Origin: Arcticibacterium luteifluviistationis
GTDB taxonomy: Bacteria; Bacteroidota; Bacteroidia; Cytophagales; Spirosomataceae
NCBI RefSeq assembly: GCF_003258705.1
Contig: NZ_CP029480.1
Coordinates: 4,092,001 to 4,156,000 of the forward strand
Direction of reading: 5' to 3'
Length of the DNA stretch: 64,000 nucleotides
Shown: in pieces, positions 17,362 to 25,942 of the stretch
Layout: each line of letters starts with the position of its first letter
Position numbering within the stretch: the first letter of the stretch is position 1
Notes under the pieces: model-generated
Seen by the model: only the letters and a program-made list of their open reading frames with translations
The model's database searches: none
Told to the model about the DNA's origin: nothing
Position numbers and translations under genes: made by a program

Positions 17362-17369
17362 TATCTTTG
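17362..17369 (+). promoter_or_regulatory. -7 promoter element directly before moaC
   Basis: TATCTTTG ends only 4 nt before the moaC ATG (17374). If the element is active, the transcript would start at or next to the start codon and be leaderless. Confidence 0.5.
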
Positions 17370-17373
17370 AAAC

Positions 17374-17865
17374 ATGAGCACTCAGAATTTTACACATATT
17401 GACCCTGCGGGAAACCCTTCTATGGTGGATGTTGGTGGCAAAGCCATCACCAAACGAATTGCGAAAGCCCGAAGCATTGTAGTTCTTGACCAAGAAATTA
17501 TGGATAAACTCAACAATGAGGAAATTCATACCAAAAAAGGTCCTGTGTTTCAGACCGCTATTATTGCGGGTGTAATGGCCGCAAAAAAGACGGGCGAGCT
17601 TATTCCACTCTGCCATCCACTAGGTTTGGAAAACTGTCAGGTAGAAATATCTGTTAATTCAGACAACGAAGTAGAGATTATTTGCACCGCCTCTCTGACT
17701 GGTAAAACAGGCATAGAAATGGAAGCTTTAACAGGAGCAAGTGTAGCCGCACTTACCATTTATGATATGTGTAAGGCATTTTCTCATAACATAATCATAA
17801 AAGAAACTCGCCTAATAGCTAAAAGTGGAGGGAAAAGAGACTTTGATTTGACCACGTCAAAATAG
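17374..17865 (+). CDS. moaC: Cyclic pyranopterin monophosphate synthase accessory protein MoaC
   Basis: MoaC turns the MoaA product into cyclic pyranopterin monophosphate, the first stable molybdopterin precursor. The 163 residues include MVDVGGKAITKRIAKARSIV (about 13-32), PLCHPLGLENCQVEI (about 77-91) and GKTGIEMEALTGASVAALTI (about 110-129), all diagnostic. It is followed after 2 nt by the MobA-type gene. The partner moaA, usually close by, is not in this window. Confidence 0.97.
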   Translation: MSTQNFTHIDPAGNPSMVDVGGKAITKRIAKARSIVVLDQEIMDKLNNEEIHTKKGPVFQTAIIAGVMAAKKTGELIPLCHPLGLENCQVEISVNSDNEVEIICTASLTGKTGIEMEALTGASVAALTIYDMCKAFSHNIIIKETRLIAKSGGKRDFDLTTSK

Positions 17866-17867
17866 CT

Positions 17868-18965
17868 ATGAAAAAACATCAAAAACACGCTAAGCTTACC
17901 AAACCAGAAATAGGAAATTTTGGAAGGAACGAGGTGGCCTTAGTAGGAGCTCCATGTGATTTAATACAGGTCATTTCACAAAAAATCATTTCCGCTTTTC
18001 CAGAGAAAAACTGCACATACATTGATGCAGACCACGCATTTGGCGATAGTGAAGTTCCTTCTCTAAGTAACAACGAACTCATTGACAAAATCAAATTCTT
18101 TAGGCAAGACAAAGCCTCCATGAATGATTTTGACAAAAAAATAGCCCTGAATGACCAAGATTTAATTCTAGTCAATGGAAATCATTTTGAAGCACAAGAG
18201 CAGCTGGTCTTAATTCATCCGAAAAAAGAAGCTTCTTTAAAAAAGAGATTATCCCAACTTAGCAATGTGATTGGTTATGTGCTTTGTGAAGACATCACAG
18301 AACCATTCGACTGGTTAATTGAAGACATCGGGCTTCGTCCAGTATTTAATTCTGATGATGTTGATGGAATAAAAAACATGGTTGAAAATTCTTTTACTAC
18401 CTCTTATATCAAAGGCTTAGTGCTGGCAGGCGGAAAAAGTCTGAGAATGGGAAGCGATAAAGGGCAAATAAACTATCATGGCATCAGCCAAGTCGATTTC
18501 CTTTTAAACGAATTTAAGAGTTTAGGTCTAGACGCCTATGTTTCATGTAGACCAGACCAATACGAAGACCATAAGAGAATAATCGATAAATTTGAAGGAT
18601 TAGGTCCTTACGGAGCCATACTTTCCGCTTTTCAAACAGACCCGAATGCAGCTTGGCTTGTTTCTGCCTGTGATTTGCCTTTGGTAAACGCCGCAGTTTT
18701 TGAAACATTAATTAAGGAAAGAGACTCCTCAAAACTGGCTACTTGTTTTTACAATCCAGAAACAGATTTTCCAGACCCACTTATTACTCTTTGGGAGCCT
18801 AAAGGTTATATGAGAATGCTAGAGTTTTTAGCCCTAGGCTACTCTTGCCCAAGAAAAGTTTTGATAAACAGTGATGTGAAAGTGGTTCAGGCAGCCAATC
18901 CTGCTATTCTTAAAAATGTAAATACACTAGAAGAAAAAGAGCAATTCCTTTCGGAAAAAAACTAG
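17868..18965 (+). CDS. mobA: MobA-type molybdenum cofactor nucleotidyltransferase with a MobB-like N-terminal half
   Basis: Residues about 180-365 are a MobA-type nucleotidyltransferase that attaches GMP (or CMP) to molybdopterin: LVLAGGKSLRMGSDKGQI (about 184-201) is the LAGGxSxRMGxDK motif, with GLGPYGAILSAF and WLVSACDLPLVN later. The first 170 residues resemble a MobB-like domain (VALVGAPCDLIQVISQKIIS then TYIDADHAFGD), but where MobB has GxxxxGK(S/T) this reads GAPCDLIQ, so the P-loop is lost. Fused proteins of this size occur in Bacteroidota. With xdhC nearby, the cofactor form probably serves xanthine dehydrogenase-family enzymes. Confidence 0.82.
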   Translation: MKKHQKHAKLTKPEIGNFGRNEVALVGAPCDLIQVISQKIISAFPEKNCTYIDADHAFGDSEVPSLSNNELIDKIKFFRQDKASMNDFDKKIALNDQDLILVNGNHFEAQEQLVLIHPKKEASLKKRLSQLSNVIGYVLCEDITEPFDWLIEDIGLRPVFNSDDVDGIKNMVENSFTTSYIKGLVLAGGKSLRMGSDKGQINYHGISQVDFLLNEFKSLGLDAYVSCRPDQYEDHKRIIDKFEGLGPYGAILSAFQTDPNAAWLVSACDLPLVNAAVFETLIKERDSSKLATCFYNPETDFPDPLITLWEPKGYMRMLEFLALGYSCPRKVLINSDVKVVQAANPAILKNVNTLEEKEQFLSEKN

Positions 18966-18986
18966 ATTCTTAATCCAACTTTATGA

Positions 18987-19421
18987 TTAAGGGGTAGCAC
19001 TAACCCAAACTTCACCATCTTTAAAGTATTCCTTTTTCCAGATGGGCACGGTTTCTTTTAAGGTGTCTATAGCGTATTGACATGCTTCAAAAGCAGCCAC
19101 TCGGTGAGCTGCCGAAACTGCAATAATTACCGGAATCTCCCCTACCATTAGCGTACCCACCCTATGGTGAATCGCTATCTTTTTGACGTCAAACTTTTCA
19201 ATGGCTTGCTCGGCAATCTTTCGCATTTCAGAAATTGCCATCGGCTCATAAGACTCAAAGTCTAGTCGCTGAACAGTTTTCCCTTTAGTCTCATTTCTTA
19301 CCGTACCCACAAAGTGAACAATTCCCCCAACGGAATCTTCAGAAACGTAAGCCTGACAAGCATCAAGCGAGAGCACATTGGGCGTTAAAACTATATCAAT
19401 ATTTGATAAACTATCTTTCAT
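18987..19421 (-). CDS. moaE: Molybdopterin synthase catalytic subunit MoaE
   Basis: MoaE, with MoaD, inserts two sulfurs into precursor Z to form molybdopterin. The 144 residues hold HFVGTVRNETKGKTVQRLDF (about 36-55), HHRVGTLMVGEIPVII (about 91-106), SAAHRVAAFEACQYAID and PIWKKEYFKDG near the end, with the catalytic Lys in PIWKKE. It is transcribed leftward, after moaD with 7 nt between them, and converges with the mobA-type gene. A weak CTTAATC/GATTAAG hairpin overlaps its stop. Confidence 0.96.
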   Translation of the reverse strand: MKDSLSNIDIVLTPNVLSLDACQAYVSEDSVGGIVHFVGTVRNETKGKTVQRLDFESYEPMAISEMRKIAEQAIEKFDVKKIAIHHRVGTLMVGEIPVIIAVSAAHRVAAFEACQYAIDTLKETVPIWKKEYFKDGEVWVSATP

Positions 19422-19428
19422 ATAATAA

Positions 19429-19671
19429 TCAACCTCCGCTTACTGGTGGTATTAAAACGACCTCATCCCTTTCTGTAAGTACTAAAGCACCATCACCGTA
19501 TTCTTCATTCACGGCTATTCTTAAGGAGGTCAATTTTGAAAAGCTTGGATAATCCACAATTAGCTTCGCTTTCAATATATCCACGGTGCTTCCGTCGGCG
19601 AGTTCCACTTCTTTTTCAAAGTCGCCTAGAATTTCCTTCGTAATCCCAAAACACAATATTTTTACTTTCAT
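19429..19671 (-). CDS. moaD: Molybdopterin synthase sulfur-carrier subunit MoaD
   Basis: This 80-residue ubiquitin-fold protein ends in the essential C-terminal Gly-Gly (VVLIPPVSGG) that carries the thiocarboxylate for MoaE. The start MKVKILCFGITKEILGDF at 19671 gives the normal MoaD size; the frame is open to 19728 but the extra residues do not look like MoaD. It lies 7 nt before moaE. The 134-nt gap to divergent xdhC holds promoters for both directions; on this strand CACTTTTG (seven of eight consensus bases) lies about 36 nt upstream. Confidence 0.93.
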   Translation of the reverse strand: MKVKILCFGITKEILGDFEKEVELADGSTVDILKAKLIVDYPSFSKLTSLRIAVNEEYGDGALVLTERDEVVLIPPVSGG

Positions 19672-19791
19672 CCCTAAACCTTTCGTATAAAACCGCTCAA
19701 TCATCACAAAAGTGCAACATAAATTCAAATTAGCATTACCTTTTATGATATCGAATATTTAACGAATCTGCCTTTGTTAAAATTCATTGAC

Positions 19792-19799
19792 TAATTTTG
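19792..19799 (+). promoter_or_regulatory. -7 promoter element for xdhC-moeA
   Basis: TAATTTTG is an exact match ending 6 nt before the ATG at 19806. The upstream TTG at 19797 lies within it and is not used as a start. Confidence 0.5.
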
Positions 19800-19805
19800 A
19801 TTTTG

Positions 19806-20894
19806 ATGAAAGAGATAAGAAGCATTTTAAAAACCTATGCACAAAAAGCACCTTCCGAAAAGGTGGCACTAGCCACTGTGGTGCGGGTAGAAGGTTCTTC
19901 TTATCGAAGAATGGGAGCTAGAATGCTAGTCTCTGAAAACGGAACTTGGGTAGGCGGAATTAGTGGTGGCTGCCTAGAAGGAGATGCCCTAAAACGTGCC
20001 AGAATGGCTATTTTGAAAGACAGAGCTTCTGTAATAACCTACGACACTTCCACAGACGACCACCACCAGATAGGCGTAGGGCTTGGCTGCAATGGAATTA
20101 TTGATGTGCTATTTACACCCATTGATGAGAACGACCCAAACAATGCCATTGCCGTATTAAATTCAACAAACCAGACGCCTAGAAAAGTCAGGAAACTAAT
20201 TTCTGTAACATCATCAGATGACAAAAAACTTCTCGGAAAACTCTTAGAATTTACTGGCATTGAGAGTTTGAAAATTTTAGACGGCAGTACTGATATTGAG
20301 AAGCTTAAAAAGCAAATTCAGCAGCTTGAAAAATCAAAGAATTTAGTACTCAATGAGCAAATCACTTTATTCATTGAGGTGGTTCCTCCCGCATTGCAGA
20401 TTCTCCTCTTTGGTCACCAATATGATTTATATCCCCTAATAAGACAGATACGTGAACTTGGCTGGGATTATAGCGTAATTGCTCCGCCAACTAAAGTCAA
20501 AGATGAAAATGTAATAGCTCCTGAAAATATGGCTGAGCTCTATTTTGATAATTTTACGGCGGTAATATTTATGTCCCACTCTTTAGCCACAGATAAAGAA
20601 AATCTCTCTAAACTTTCAGGTAAAAAGCTTCGATATATAGGAATGTTAGGGCCAAAGGTTCGCTCAGAGCGAATTTTAAACGAACTTGCTGAAGAGGGTA
20701 AACAAATACCAAAAGAGCTTTTAAATCACATTTATGCTCCTACAGGGCTAGATATTGGAGCAACCAATCCTGAAGAAATAGCTCTTTCTATCTTAGCAGA
20801 GATTAAAACAGTTTTTTCTGAAAGAACGGGCCTACACTTAAGAGAGCGGCAAAGCCCCATTCATGTACGTGACCAACCTATGAATTTCGATTAA
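19806..20894 (+). CDS. XdhC/CoxI-family molybdenum cofactor insertion chaperone
   Basis: XdhC-type proteins bind and sulfurate or deliver the molybdenum cofactor to xanthine dehydrogenase-family enzymes. The 362-residue protein has the N-terminal XdhC_CoxI segment GSSYRRMGARMLVSENG followed by GGISGGCLEGD (conserved Cys) and GLGCNGIIDVLF, and a C-terminal Rossmann domain with RYIGMLGPKVRSERIL and YAPTGLDIGATNPEEIALSI. The gene overlaps moeA by one base (TAATG), so the two are translationally coupled. No molybdoenzyme structural gene lies in the window, so the client is elsewhere. Confidence 0.92.
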   Translation: MKEIRSILKTYAQKAPSEKVALATVVRVEGSSYRRMGARMLVSENGTWVGGISGGCLEGDALKRARMAILKDRASVITYDTSTDDHHQIGVGLGCNGIIDVLFTPIDENDPNNAIAVLNSTNQTPRKVRKLISVTSSDDKKLLGKLLEFTGIESLKILDGSTDIEKLKKQIQQLEKSKNLVLNEQITLFIEVVPPALQILLFGHQYDLYPLIRQIRELGWDYSVIAPPTKVKDENVIAPENMAELYFDNFTAVIFMSHSLATDKENLSKLSGKKLRYIGMLGPKVRSERILNELAEEGKQIPKELLNHIYAPTGLDIGATNPEEIALSILAEIKTVFSERTGLHLRERQSPIHVRDQPMNFD

Positions 20895-22084
20895 TGGATT
20901 TTATTACCGTAGCACAAGCGAGTCAAATAGTTTTAGAAAACACCCAGAATTTTGGCGTAGAAACTATTCCTTTTCAAGAATCGAAAGGGCGAATATTGGC
21001 GGAAGAAATACAGGCCGACAGAGATTTTCCTCCTTTTGACAGAGTAACTATGGATGGTATTGCCATTCAAGGAAAAGTCTACGAAAGCGGTCAAAAAACT
21101 TTTGCTGTAGCATCTATTCAATATGCAGGAGAGCCTCAAAAAACACTTGACAATAAAAATGCTTGTGTAGAAATAATGACCGGTGCCTCTTTACCAAAAA
21201 ACACAGACTCGGTAATTAGGTATGAAGATGTGACCTTAAAAGATGGTGTAGCTACCCTAAATAATGGCCTTCCAATGTTTAAAAACGTGCACAAAAAAGG
21301 GCACGACAGAAGAAAAGGCGAAGTTCTGCTCGCAAAAGGACATCAACTAAAAAGTGCCGACTTAGCTATTTTAGCCACTACAGGAAAAGAGCATGTCAAA
21401 GTAAATAAACTTCCAAAAATAGCCATCATCACTTCTGGCGATGAGCTGGTAGAAGTTAACGAAACACCCGAAAGTCACCAAATTAGAAAGTCAAATATTT
21501 ACGCAATATCCTCCTTAATGGAATCTTTTGCGTCAGAAATCAGGCAATTTCACCTCAAAGACGAACTACAAGAAAGCATTGAAATGCTTCAAAATATTTT
21601 TGACAACTACGATGCTATCATATTGTCTGGAGGTGTTTCGGCCGGAAAAAAAGATTATTTGCCGCAAGCTTTAGCAGCAGTAGGAGCAGAGAAACTATTT
21701 CATAAAATACAGCAAAGACCAGGCAAGCCTATGTGGTTTGGCAAAAAAGGAAAAACACTTGCTTTCGCCCTTCCTGGTAACCCTGTTTCTTCTTTCATGT
21801 GTGCTGTGCGGTATGTTTTGCCATGGCTTCAGAAATCCATTGGTCTTAAAATAGAAAACGAAATGGCCATTTTAGCCGAAGAAATAAGCTTTAAACCAAA
21901 GCTCGGTTATTTTCTGCAGGTAAAACTAAAAAACGAAAACGGGCACTTAAAAGCCTTTCCCATAGAAGGTGGGGGCTCTGGCGATTTAGCAAACCTTAGT
22001 TTAAATGATGCTTTTTTAGAACTCCCAAACCAAGAATCTAATTGTTTTGAAAAGGGAAGCGTTTACCCTATTTGGCGATTTTAA
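20894..22084 (+). CDS. moeA: Molybdopterin molybdenumtransferase MoeA
   Basis: MoeA inserts molybdate into adenylylated molybdopterin. The 396 residues show FPPFDRVTMDGIAIQ (about 45-59), VEIMTGASLPKNTDSVIRYE (about 92-111), IITSGDELVEV (about 176-186), ILSGGVSAGKKDY and LAFALPGNPVSSFMCAVRY, all typical. The start ATG overlaps the xdhC stop. The stop codon overlaps that of the convergent yqgE gene by a few bases, leaving no room for a terminator between them. Confidence 0.96.
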   Translation: MDFITVAQASQIVLENTQNFGVETIPFQESKGRILAEEIQADRDFPPFDRVTMDGIAIQGKVYESGQKTFAVASIQYAGEPQKTLDNKNACVEIMTGASLPKNTDSVIRYEDVTLKDGVATLNNGLPMFKNVHKKGHDRRKGEVLLAKGHQLKSADLAILATTGKEHVKVNKLPKIAIITSGDELVEVNETPESHQIRKSNIYAISSLMESFASEIRQFHLKDELQESIEMLQNIFDNYDAIILSGGVSAGKKDYLPQALAAVGAEKLFHKIQQRPGKPMWFGKKGKTLAFALPGNPVSSFMCAVRYVLPWLQKSIGLKIENEMAILAEEISFKPKLGYFLQVKLKNENGHLKAFPIEGGGSGDLANLSLNDAFLELPNQESNCFEKGSVYPIWRF

Positions 22085-22638
22085 TTTAGTCTTGGGTCGG
22101 TAGGATAATTACTCATAACTTTATACGAGCCTCCCATGTCTCTCAAAATCTTTCGCCAAAATTCTTTAGGTTTTGTATCAAAAATCAAGTCCGTGTTCTT
22201 TTCTGAGACTATCCAAGAGTTCTTATTCATTTCCGCATCTAACTGCCCTTCACCCCAACCAGAGTAACCAAGAAAAAAACGAATATCTTTTTCTTCTATT
22301 TGCCCTACATTCACCAATGTTTTAAGGGTTTCAAAATTTCCTGACCAAAAAAGACCATCGCCCAAGTCTACAGAGTTAGGAATAAGGTCCCCTAACCTAT
22401 GAATATAATGAAGCGTATTATACTCCACAGGCCCGCCCACTTGTAATGGAATCTCTACATAACAGTCATCAATAGCATCTTTCAGTGTCAAATTTGACAG
22501 CTGGTTAAGCACCAAGCCAAAAGAACCCTTCGCATTATGTTCGCATAAAAGGATAACACTTCGTTCAAAATTTGGGTCACCTAAAAAAGGCTCCGCAATT
22601 AATAAACAACCGCTGATAGGTTTTGTAGCTTCTGACAT
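22081..22638 (-). CDS. YqgE/AlgH family protein
   Basis: This 185-residue cytoplasmic protein carries the DUF179 signature: GCLLIAEPFLGDPNFERSVI (about residues 10-29), LLCEHNAKGSFGLVLNQ, QVGGPVEYNTLHYIHRL and FLGYSGWGEGQLDAEM. The family is widespread, but its role is not settled. The frame is open to 22689 inside recF; the ATG at 22638 gives the family length and follows a -7 element at 22642-22649. It overlaps moeA at the stop codons and follows recF by 16 nt. Confidence 0.93.
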   Translation of the reverse strand: MSEATKPISGCLLIAEPFLGDPNFERSVILLCEHNAKGSFGLVLNQLSNLTLKDAIDDCYVEIPLQVGGPVEYNTLHYIHRLGDLIPNSVDLGDGLFWSGNFETLKTLVNVGQIEEKDIRFFLGYSGWGEGQLDAEMNKNSWIVSEKNTDLIFDTKPKEFWRKILRDMGGSYKVMSNYPTDPRLN

Positions 22639-22641
22639 ATA

Positions 22642-22649
22642 CAAACTTA
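22642..22649 (-). promoter_or_regulatory. -7 promoter element directly before yqgE
   Basis: The leftward strand reads TAAGTTTG, an exact match ending only 3 nt before the ATG at 22638, so a transcript from it would be leaderless. It lies in the 16-nt recF-yqgE gap. Confidence 0.45.
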
Positions 22650-22654
22650 AGACT

Positions 22655-23731
22655 TTAGAGCTCAATATACTTGACCTCCACTTTAACATTTTCTAAAATC
22701 CTTTGCGTTCTCTCAGGTCGAGCGTCAGTAATAAAAACCTGCCCAAAAGTATCATTGTCAATTTTTTCAATCAGTTTTTTGATTCTGCTATCATCCAGTT
22801 TATCAAAAATATCATCTAAAAGCAGAATTGGCTTCAGCCCTTTCCTCCCTTCCAAAAGATTAAACTGAGCTAACCTTACAGACAATACCACGGACTTTTT
22901 CTGCCCTTGTGAGCCAAACTTTTTTGCAGGTAAATCATCCAATTGAAAAATGTAATCGTCTTTATGAATACCTAAAGTGGTGCGTTGAGCCTGGCGGTCC
23001 CGAAATTCGTTATTCTTAAATTTCTTAGCAAAGTCGTCTTCCACTTCAGATTGATAATGGATGCCTACCTTTTCTTTTCCGCCACTTATCTCTTTATAAT
23101 GTTTAACTATTTCTGGCTCAAACTCTCCTAAAAAGCTTCGCCTTTTGTTGGCTATTTCTATGGCAAGAGCAACTAAAGGTTGCGAATAGCTATCTAACAT
23201 CTCTTGGTCAAAGTACTCTCTCTCTGTAAACTGCTTGAGCAAACTATTTCGCTGGTCCATCAAGCGGTTATACTTTTGAAAGGCCTTGAGGTAATCCATG
23301 TCAAACTGAGAAATGATACCATCAAAAAGCTTTCTACGTGTATCACTCGCATCACGAATCATGTCTGTATCGTCAGGAGCAATGAGCACCACAGGATATT
23401 TGCCAATATGCTCCGTCAGCCTGTCATAAGCTACTTTATCTGCCAAAAGCGTTTTCTTTTGACCTTTTCTAACAGAAAGCGTTATGTTTTCTTCCTTGTC
23501 CCTGTTCACAAAATTCCCATCTATTACCATGATAAGTTCATCATGGGTAACACTTAGTTGGTCTTGCTTTTGGATAGAACTTTTGGTTAAAGCCAAAAAA
23601 TAAACGGCGTCAATAAGGTTTGTTTTTCCTCCACCATTTTGACCGACAATACAATTTACCCTTTCCGAAAATTGGAATTGGGCATCTGTATGGTTCCGAA
23701 AATTGAAGAGTCTGATTGACTTTAAATACAT
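22655..23731 (-). CDS. recF: DNA replication and repair protein RecF
   Basis: RecF is an SMC-like ATPase that helps load RecA at gaps. The 358-residue protein has the N-terminal LKSIRLFNFRNHTDAQFQFS, the Walker A motif GQNGGGKTNLIDAVYFL (about 31-47), the ABC signature region KKFGSQGQKKSVVLSVRLAQ and Walker B PILLLDDIFDKLD (about 306-318). The ATG at 23731 is preferred to one at 23764 because homologues begin with MxLxxLxLxNFRN. It is separate from dnaN. The next gene on the strand is yqgE. Confidence 0.96.
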   Translation of the reverse strand: MYLKSIRLFNFRNHTDAQFQFSERVNCIVGQNGGGKTNLIDAVYFLALTKSSIQKQDQLSVTHDELIMVIDGNFVNRDKEENITLSVRKGQKKTLLADKVAYDRLTEHIGKYPVVLIAPDDTDMIRDASDTRRKLFDGIISQFDMDYLKAFQKYNRLMDQRNSLLKQFTEREYFDQEMLDSYSQPLVALAIEIANKRRSFLGEFEPEIVKHYKEISGGKEKVGIHYQSEVEDDFAKKFKNNEFRDRQAQRTTLGIHKDDYIFQLDDLPAKKFGSQGQKKSVVLSVRLAQFNLLEGRKGLKPILLLDDIFDKLDDSRIKKLIEKIDNDTFGQVFITDARPERTQRILENVKVEVKYIEL

Positions 23732-23922
23732 TTTTGCTTGTATGATGGCAGCAAAATTGACCAAAGAATTGCCAATTCACAAAGCTATTTTTACTTGAAA
23801 CACCTAAAGAATCAATCTAGGGACTCTTATTATCAAATTTTCACACCGATATTAGATAGATTTAAAGGATATTTTTCATCTATAAACCTTTAATAGCTAT
23901 TTTTGCTCTCCCTTTAAAAAGG

Positions 23923-23946
23923 AATATCTAATTCGAAAAAGATATT
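23923..23946. repeat. Short inverted repeat upstream of pdhA
   Basis: AATATCT (23923-23929) and AGATATT (23940-23946) form a 7-bp dyad with a 10-nt centre, 39 nt before the pdhA ATG. It could be a regulator site. The rest of the 254-nt gap between recF and pdhA is AT-rich with no gene that I can see. Confidence 0.35.
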
Positions 23947-23985
23947 TGATTTTGATAATTTAGAGCTAAGAAACGAAAGAAATAT

Positions 23986-25005
23986 ATGGCAGCTACAAAG
24001 AAGAAAGAAGCAGCGAAAACTAAATACTCAAAAGAGCAATACCTATACTGGTATGAATCAATGATGCTTCAACGCAAGTTTGAAGAAAAAGCTGGTCAAT
24101 TATATGGCCAACAAAAAATTCGTGGATTCTGTCACTTGTACATAGGACAAGAGGCTTGTTCTTCAGGAGCAGTTTCGGCTCTTGAAAAAGGAGATAAATA
24201 CATTACCTCTTATAGAGATCATGGTCAGCCACTAGCATTAGGAACAAGCCCGAACGCTATCATGGCCGAACTTTTTGGAAAAGTTACAGGTACTACCAAA
24301 GGGAAAGGTGGCTCTATGCACATCTTCGACAAAGAAGTAGGTTTTGTAGGTGGTCACGGAATTGTGGGTGCACAAATTCCTGTAGGTGCTGGAATTGGCT
24401 TTGCAGAAAAATATAAAGGAACAAAAAACCTATGTATAGTCTACATGGGTGATGGTGCCGTACGTCAGGGTGCTTTTCACGAAGCCTTTAACTTAGCCAT
24501 GACATGGAAAATTCCTGTGATTTTTGTAGTAGAAAATAACGGATACGCCATGGGAACCTCTGTAGAAAGAAGTTCTAACGTAAAAGAGCTTTATACATTA
24601 GCTGAAGCTTATGACATGCCCGCGGAGCCTGTAGATGCTATGGACGTAGAAGCGGTTCATGAGTCTGTTGCCAGAGCTGCTGAAAGAGCTAGAAAAGGAG
24701 ATGGTCCTACGTACTTAGAATTTAAGACATATCGTTTTAGAGGTCACTCTATGTCTGACCCACAAAAATATAGAACGAAAGAAGAAGTAGCTGAATGGAA
24801 GTCTCGTGACCCAATTGAAATGACTAAGGAAAGAATCCTTAAAGACAAGATTGCGACACAAGACGAATTGGATGAAATCAATGCAAAAATTAAGGGTCAG
24901 GTAGCTGAAGCTGTAAAATTTGCAGAAGAATCTCCATATCCTGCTGCAGAAGATGCCTTCAAAGACATCTATATGCAAGAAGATTATCCATTCTTAATGG
25001 AGTAA
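23986..25005 (+). CDS. pdhA: Pyruvate dehydrogenase E1 component, alpha subunit
   Basis: This thiamine-diphosphate enzyme subunit decarboxylates pyruvate and feeds acetyl-CoA synthesis with E1-beta, E2 and E3. The 339 residues contain IRGFCHLYIGQEACSSGAVS (about 45-64), KGGSMHIFDKEVGFVGGHGI and the ThDP/Mg motif GDGAVRQGAFHEAFNLA with IPVIFVVENNGYAMGTS. RFRGHSMSDPQKYRTKEE is the phosphorylation-loop region. E1-beta and E2 genes are not beside it, as often in Bacteroidota where alpha and beta are scattered. It ends in a clear terminator. Confidence 0.94.
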   Translation: MAATKKKEAAKTKYSKEQYLYWYESMMLQRKFEEKAGQLYGQQKIRGFCHLYIGQEACSSGAVSALEKGDKYITSYRDHGQPLALGTSPNAIMAELFGKVTGTTKGKGGSMHIFDKEVGFVGGHGIVGAQIPVGAGIGFAEKYKGTKNLCIVYMGDGAVRQGAFHEAFNLAMTWKIPVIFVVENNGYAMGTSVERSSNVKELYTLAEAYDMPAEPVDAMDVEAVHESVARAAERARKGDGPTYLEFKTYRFRGHSMSDPQKYRTKEEVAEWKSRDPIEMTKERILKDKIATQDELDEINAKIKGQVAEAVKFAEESPYPAAEDAFKDIYMQEDYPFLME

Positions 25006-25025
25006 TTTCTACCCTATATCGTATT

Positions 25026-25048
25026 AAAAGGCACCTTTGGTGCCTTTT
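25026..25048 (+). terminator. Intrinsic terminator after pdhA
   Basis: AAAAGGCACC-TTT-GGTGCCTTTT, a perfect 10-bp stem, 20 nt after the pdhA stop. Confidence 0.9.
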
Positions 25049-25127
25049 CTTGTATATTGTCAATTACTAAACCCTACCATTGAATACATTTTGGGCAAAG
25101 GATTGATTAAATTAGAAATCAATTAAC

Positions 25128-25135
25128 TAAATTTG
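25128..25135 (+). promoter_or_regulatory. -7 promoter element for the TPR gene
   Basis: TAAATTTG is an exact match, with a TTG 22 nt upstream (25103-25105) as a possible -33 part. The ATG at 25165 is 29 nt downstream. Confidence 0.5.
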
Positions 25136-25164
25136 CACCTCGAAAAATCAAGCGAAAGCATCAG

Positions 25165-25866
25165 ATGGCAAAACAGAAAGAAGACAAATCAGGTATTGAG
25201 ATTCTAGAAAGTGCAGAGGCACTTCAACAAGAATTTAATAAAGCCGAAAGTTTCTTTGACTCAAATAAAAAAGTCCTTGGAATTATAGGAGGAGCAATTT
25301 TAATAATTGCCCTTGGTATATTTGGATATAATTATTGGATGAAGCAACAAAATGCAGAAACACAAACAGCAATGTTTGACTCTGTTTATTATTTTGAAGC
25401 GGACTCTTTAGACCTTGCTTTACAAGGAACTGGTGGAAACGCTGGTCTTTTAGAAGTAGCTGAAAAATATGGCTCTACAGCAGCTGGAAATTTAGCTAAG
25501 TATTATGTAGGTGTAGCTTACATGAAACAAGGCAAGTTTGACGACGCCATTACTTACCTAAAAGATTTTAGTTCAAGTGACTTAATTGTTCAGGGCAAAA
25601 CATATGCTTTGATAGGTGATGCTTATATGGAGAAAGAAAACGCTGAAGAAGCTATCTCTTTTTACCAAAAGGCAGCTGATTACAACCCGAACAAAGAAAT
25701 GACACCTAACTATTTAATGAAGCTTGCTACGGCATTTGAAACTTCAGGAAATACATCAGGTGCTATGGAAGCTTACTCGGAGTTAATAGAAAAGTACCCG
25801 ACCTCTATAAGTGTTTTGGCGGCTACTAAGTATAAATCGAAGTTAGAAGCAGAAGCTGGTAACTAA
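25165..25866 (+). CDS. Membrane-anchored tetratricopeptide-repeat protein
   Basis: The 233-residue protein has a cytoplasmic N-terminal segment, one membrane helix (about residues 38-57, VLGIIGGAILIIALGIFGYN) and a periplasmic region with at least three TPR-like helical pairs (AKYYVGVAYMKQGKFDDAIT, ALIGDAYMEKENAEEAISFY, LATAFETSGNTSGAMEAYSE). The layout resembles YfgM/YfgL-side proteins, but direct homology is uncertain. A role in envelope protein assembly or interaction is inferred. It is followed by a hairpin terminator and then ribH. Confidence 0.85.
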   Translation: MAKQKEDKSGIEILESAEALQQEFNKAESFFDSNKKVLGIIGGAILIIALGIFGYNYWMKQQNAETQTAMFDSVYYFEADSLDLALQGTGGNAGLLEVAEKYGSTAAGNLAKYYVGVAYMKQGKFDDAITYLKDFSSSDLIVQGKTYALIGDAYMEKENAEEAISFYQKAADYNPNKEMTPNYLMKLATAFETSGNTSGAMEAYSELIEKYPTSISVLAATKYKSKLEAEAGN

Positions 25867-25887
25867 CCCAAGCATTATCATATTAAT

Positions 25888-25920
25888 AAGGGGTAAGCCA
25901 GCAGGTTTATCCCTTTTTTT
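25888..25920 (+). terminator. Intrinsic terminator after the TPR gene
   Basis: A 12-bp stem (25888-25899 with 25904-25915, two G-U pairs), loop AGCA and a T run to 25920. Confidence 0.85.
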
Positions 25921-25942
25921 ATAAATAATTTTTTAGAAAAAC

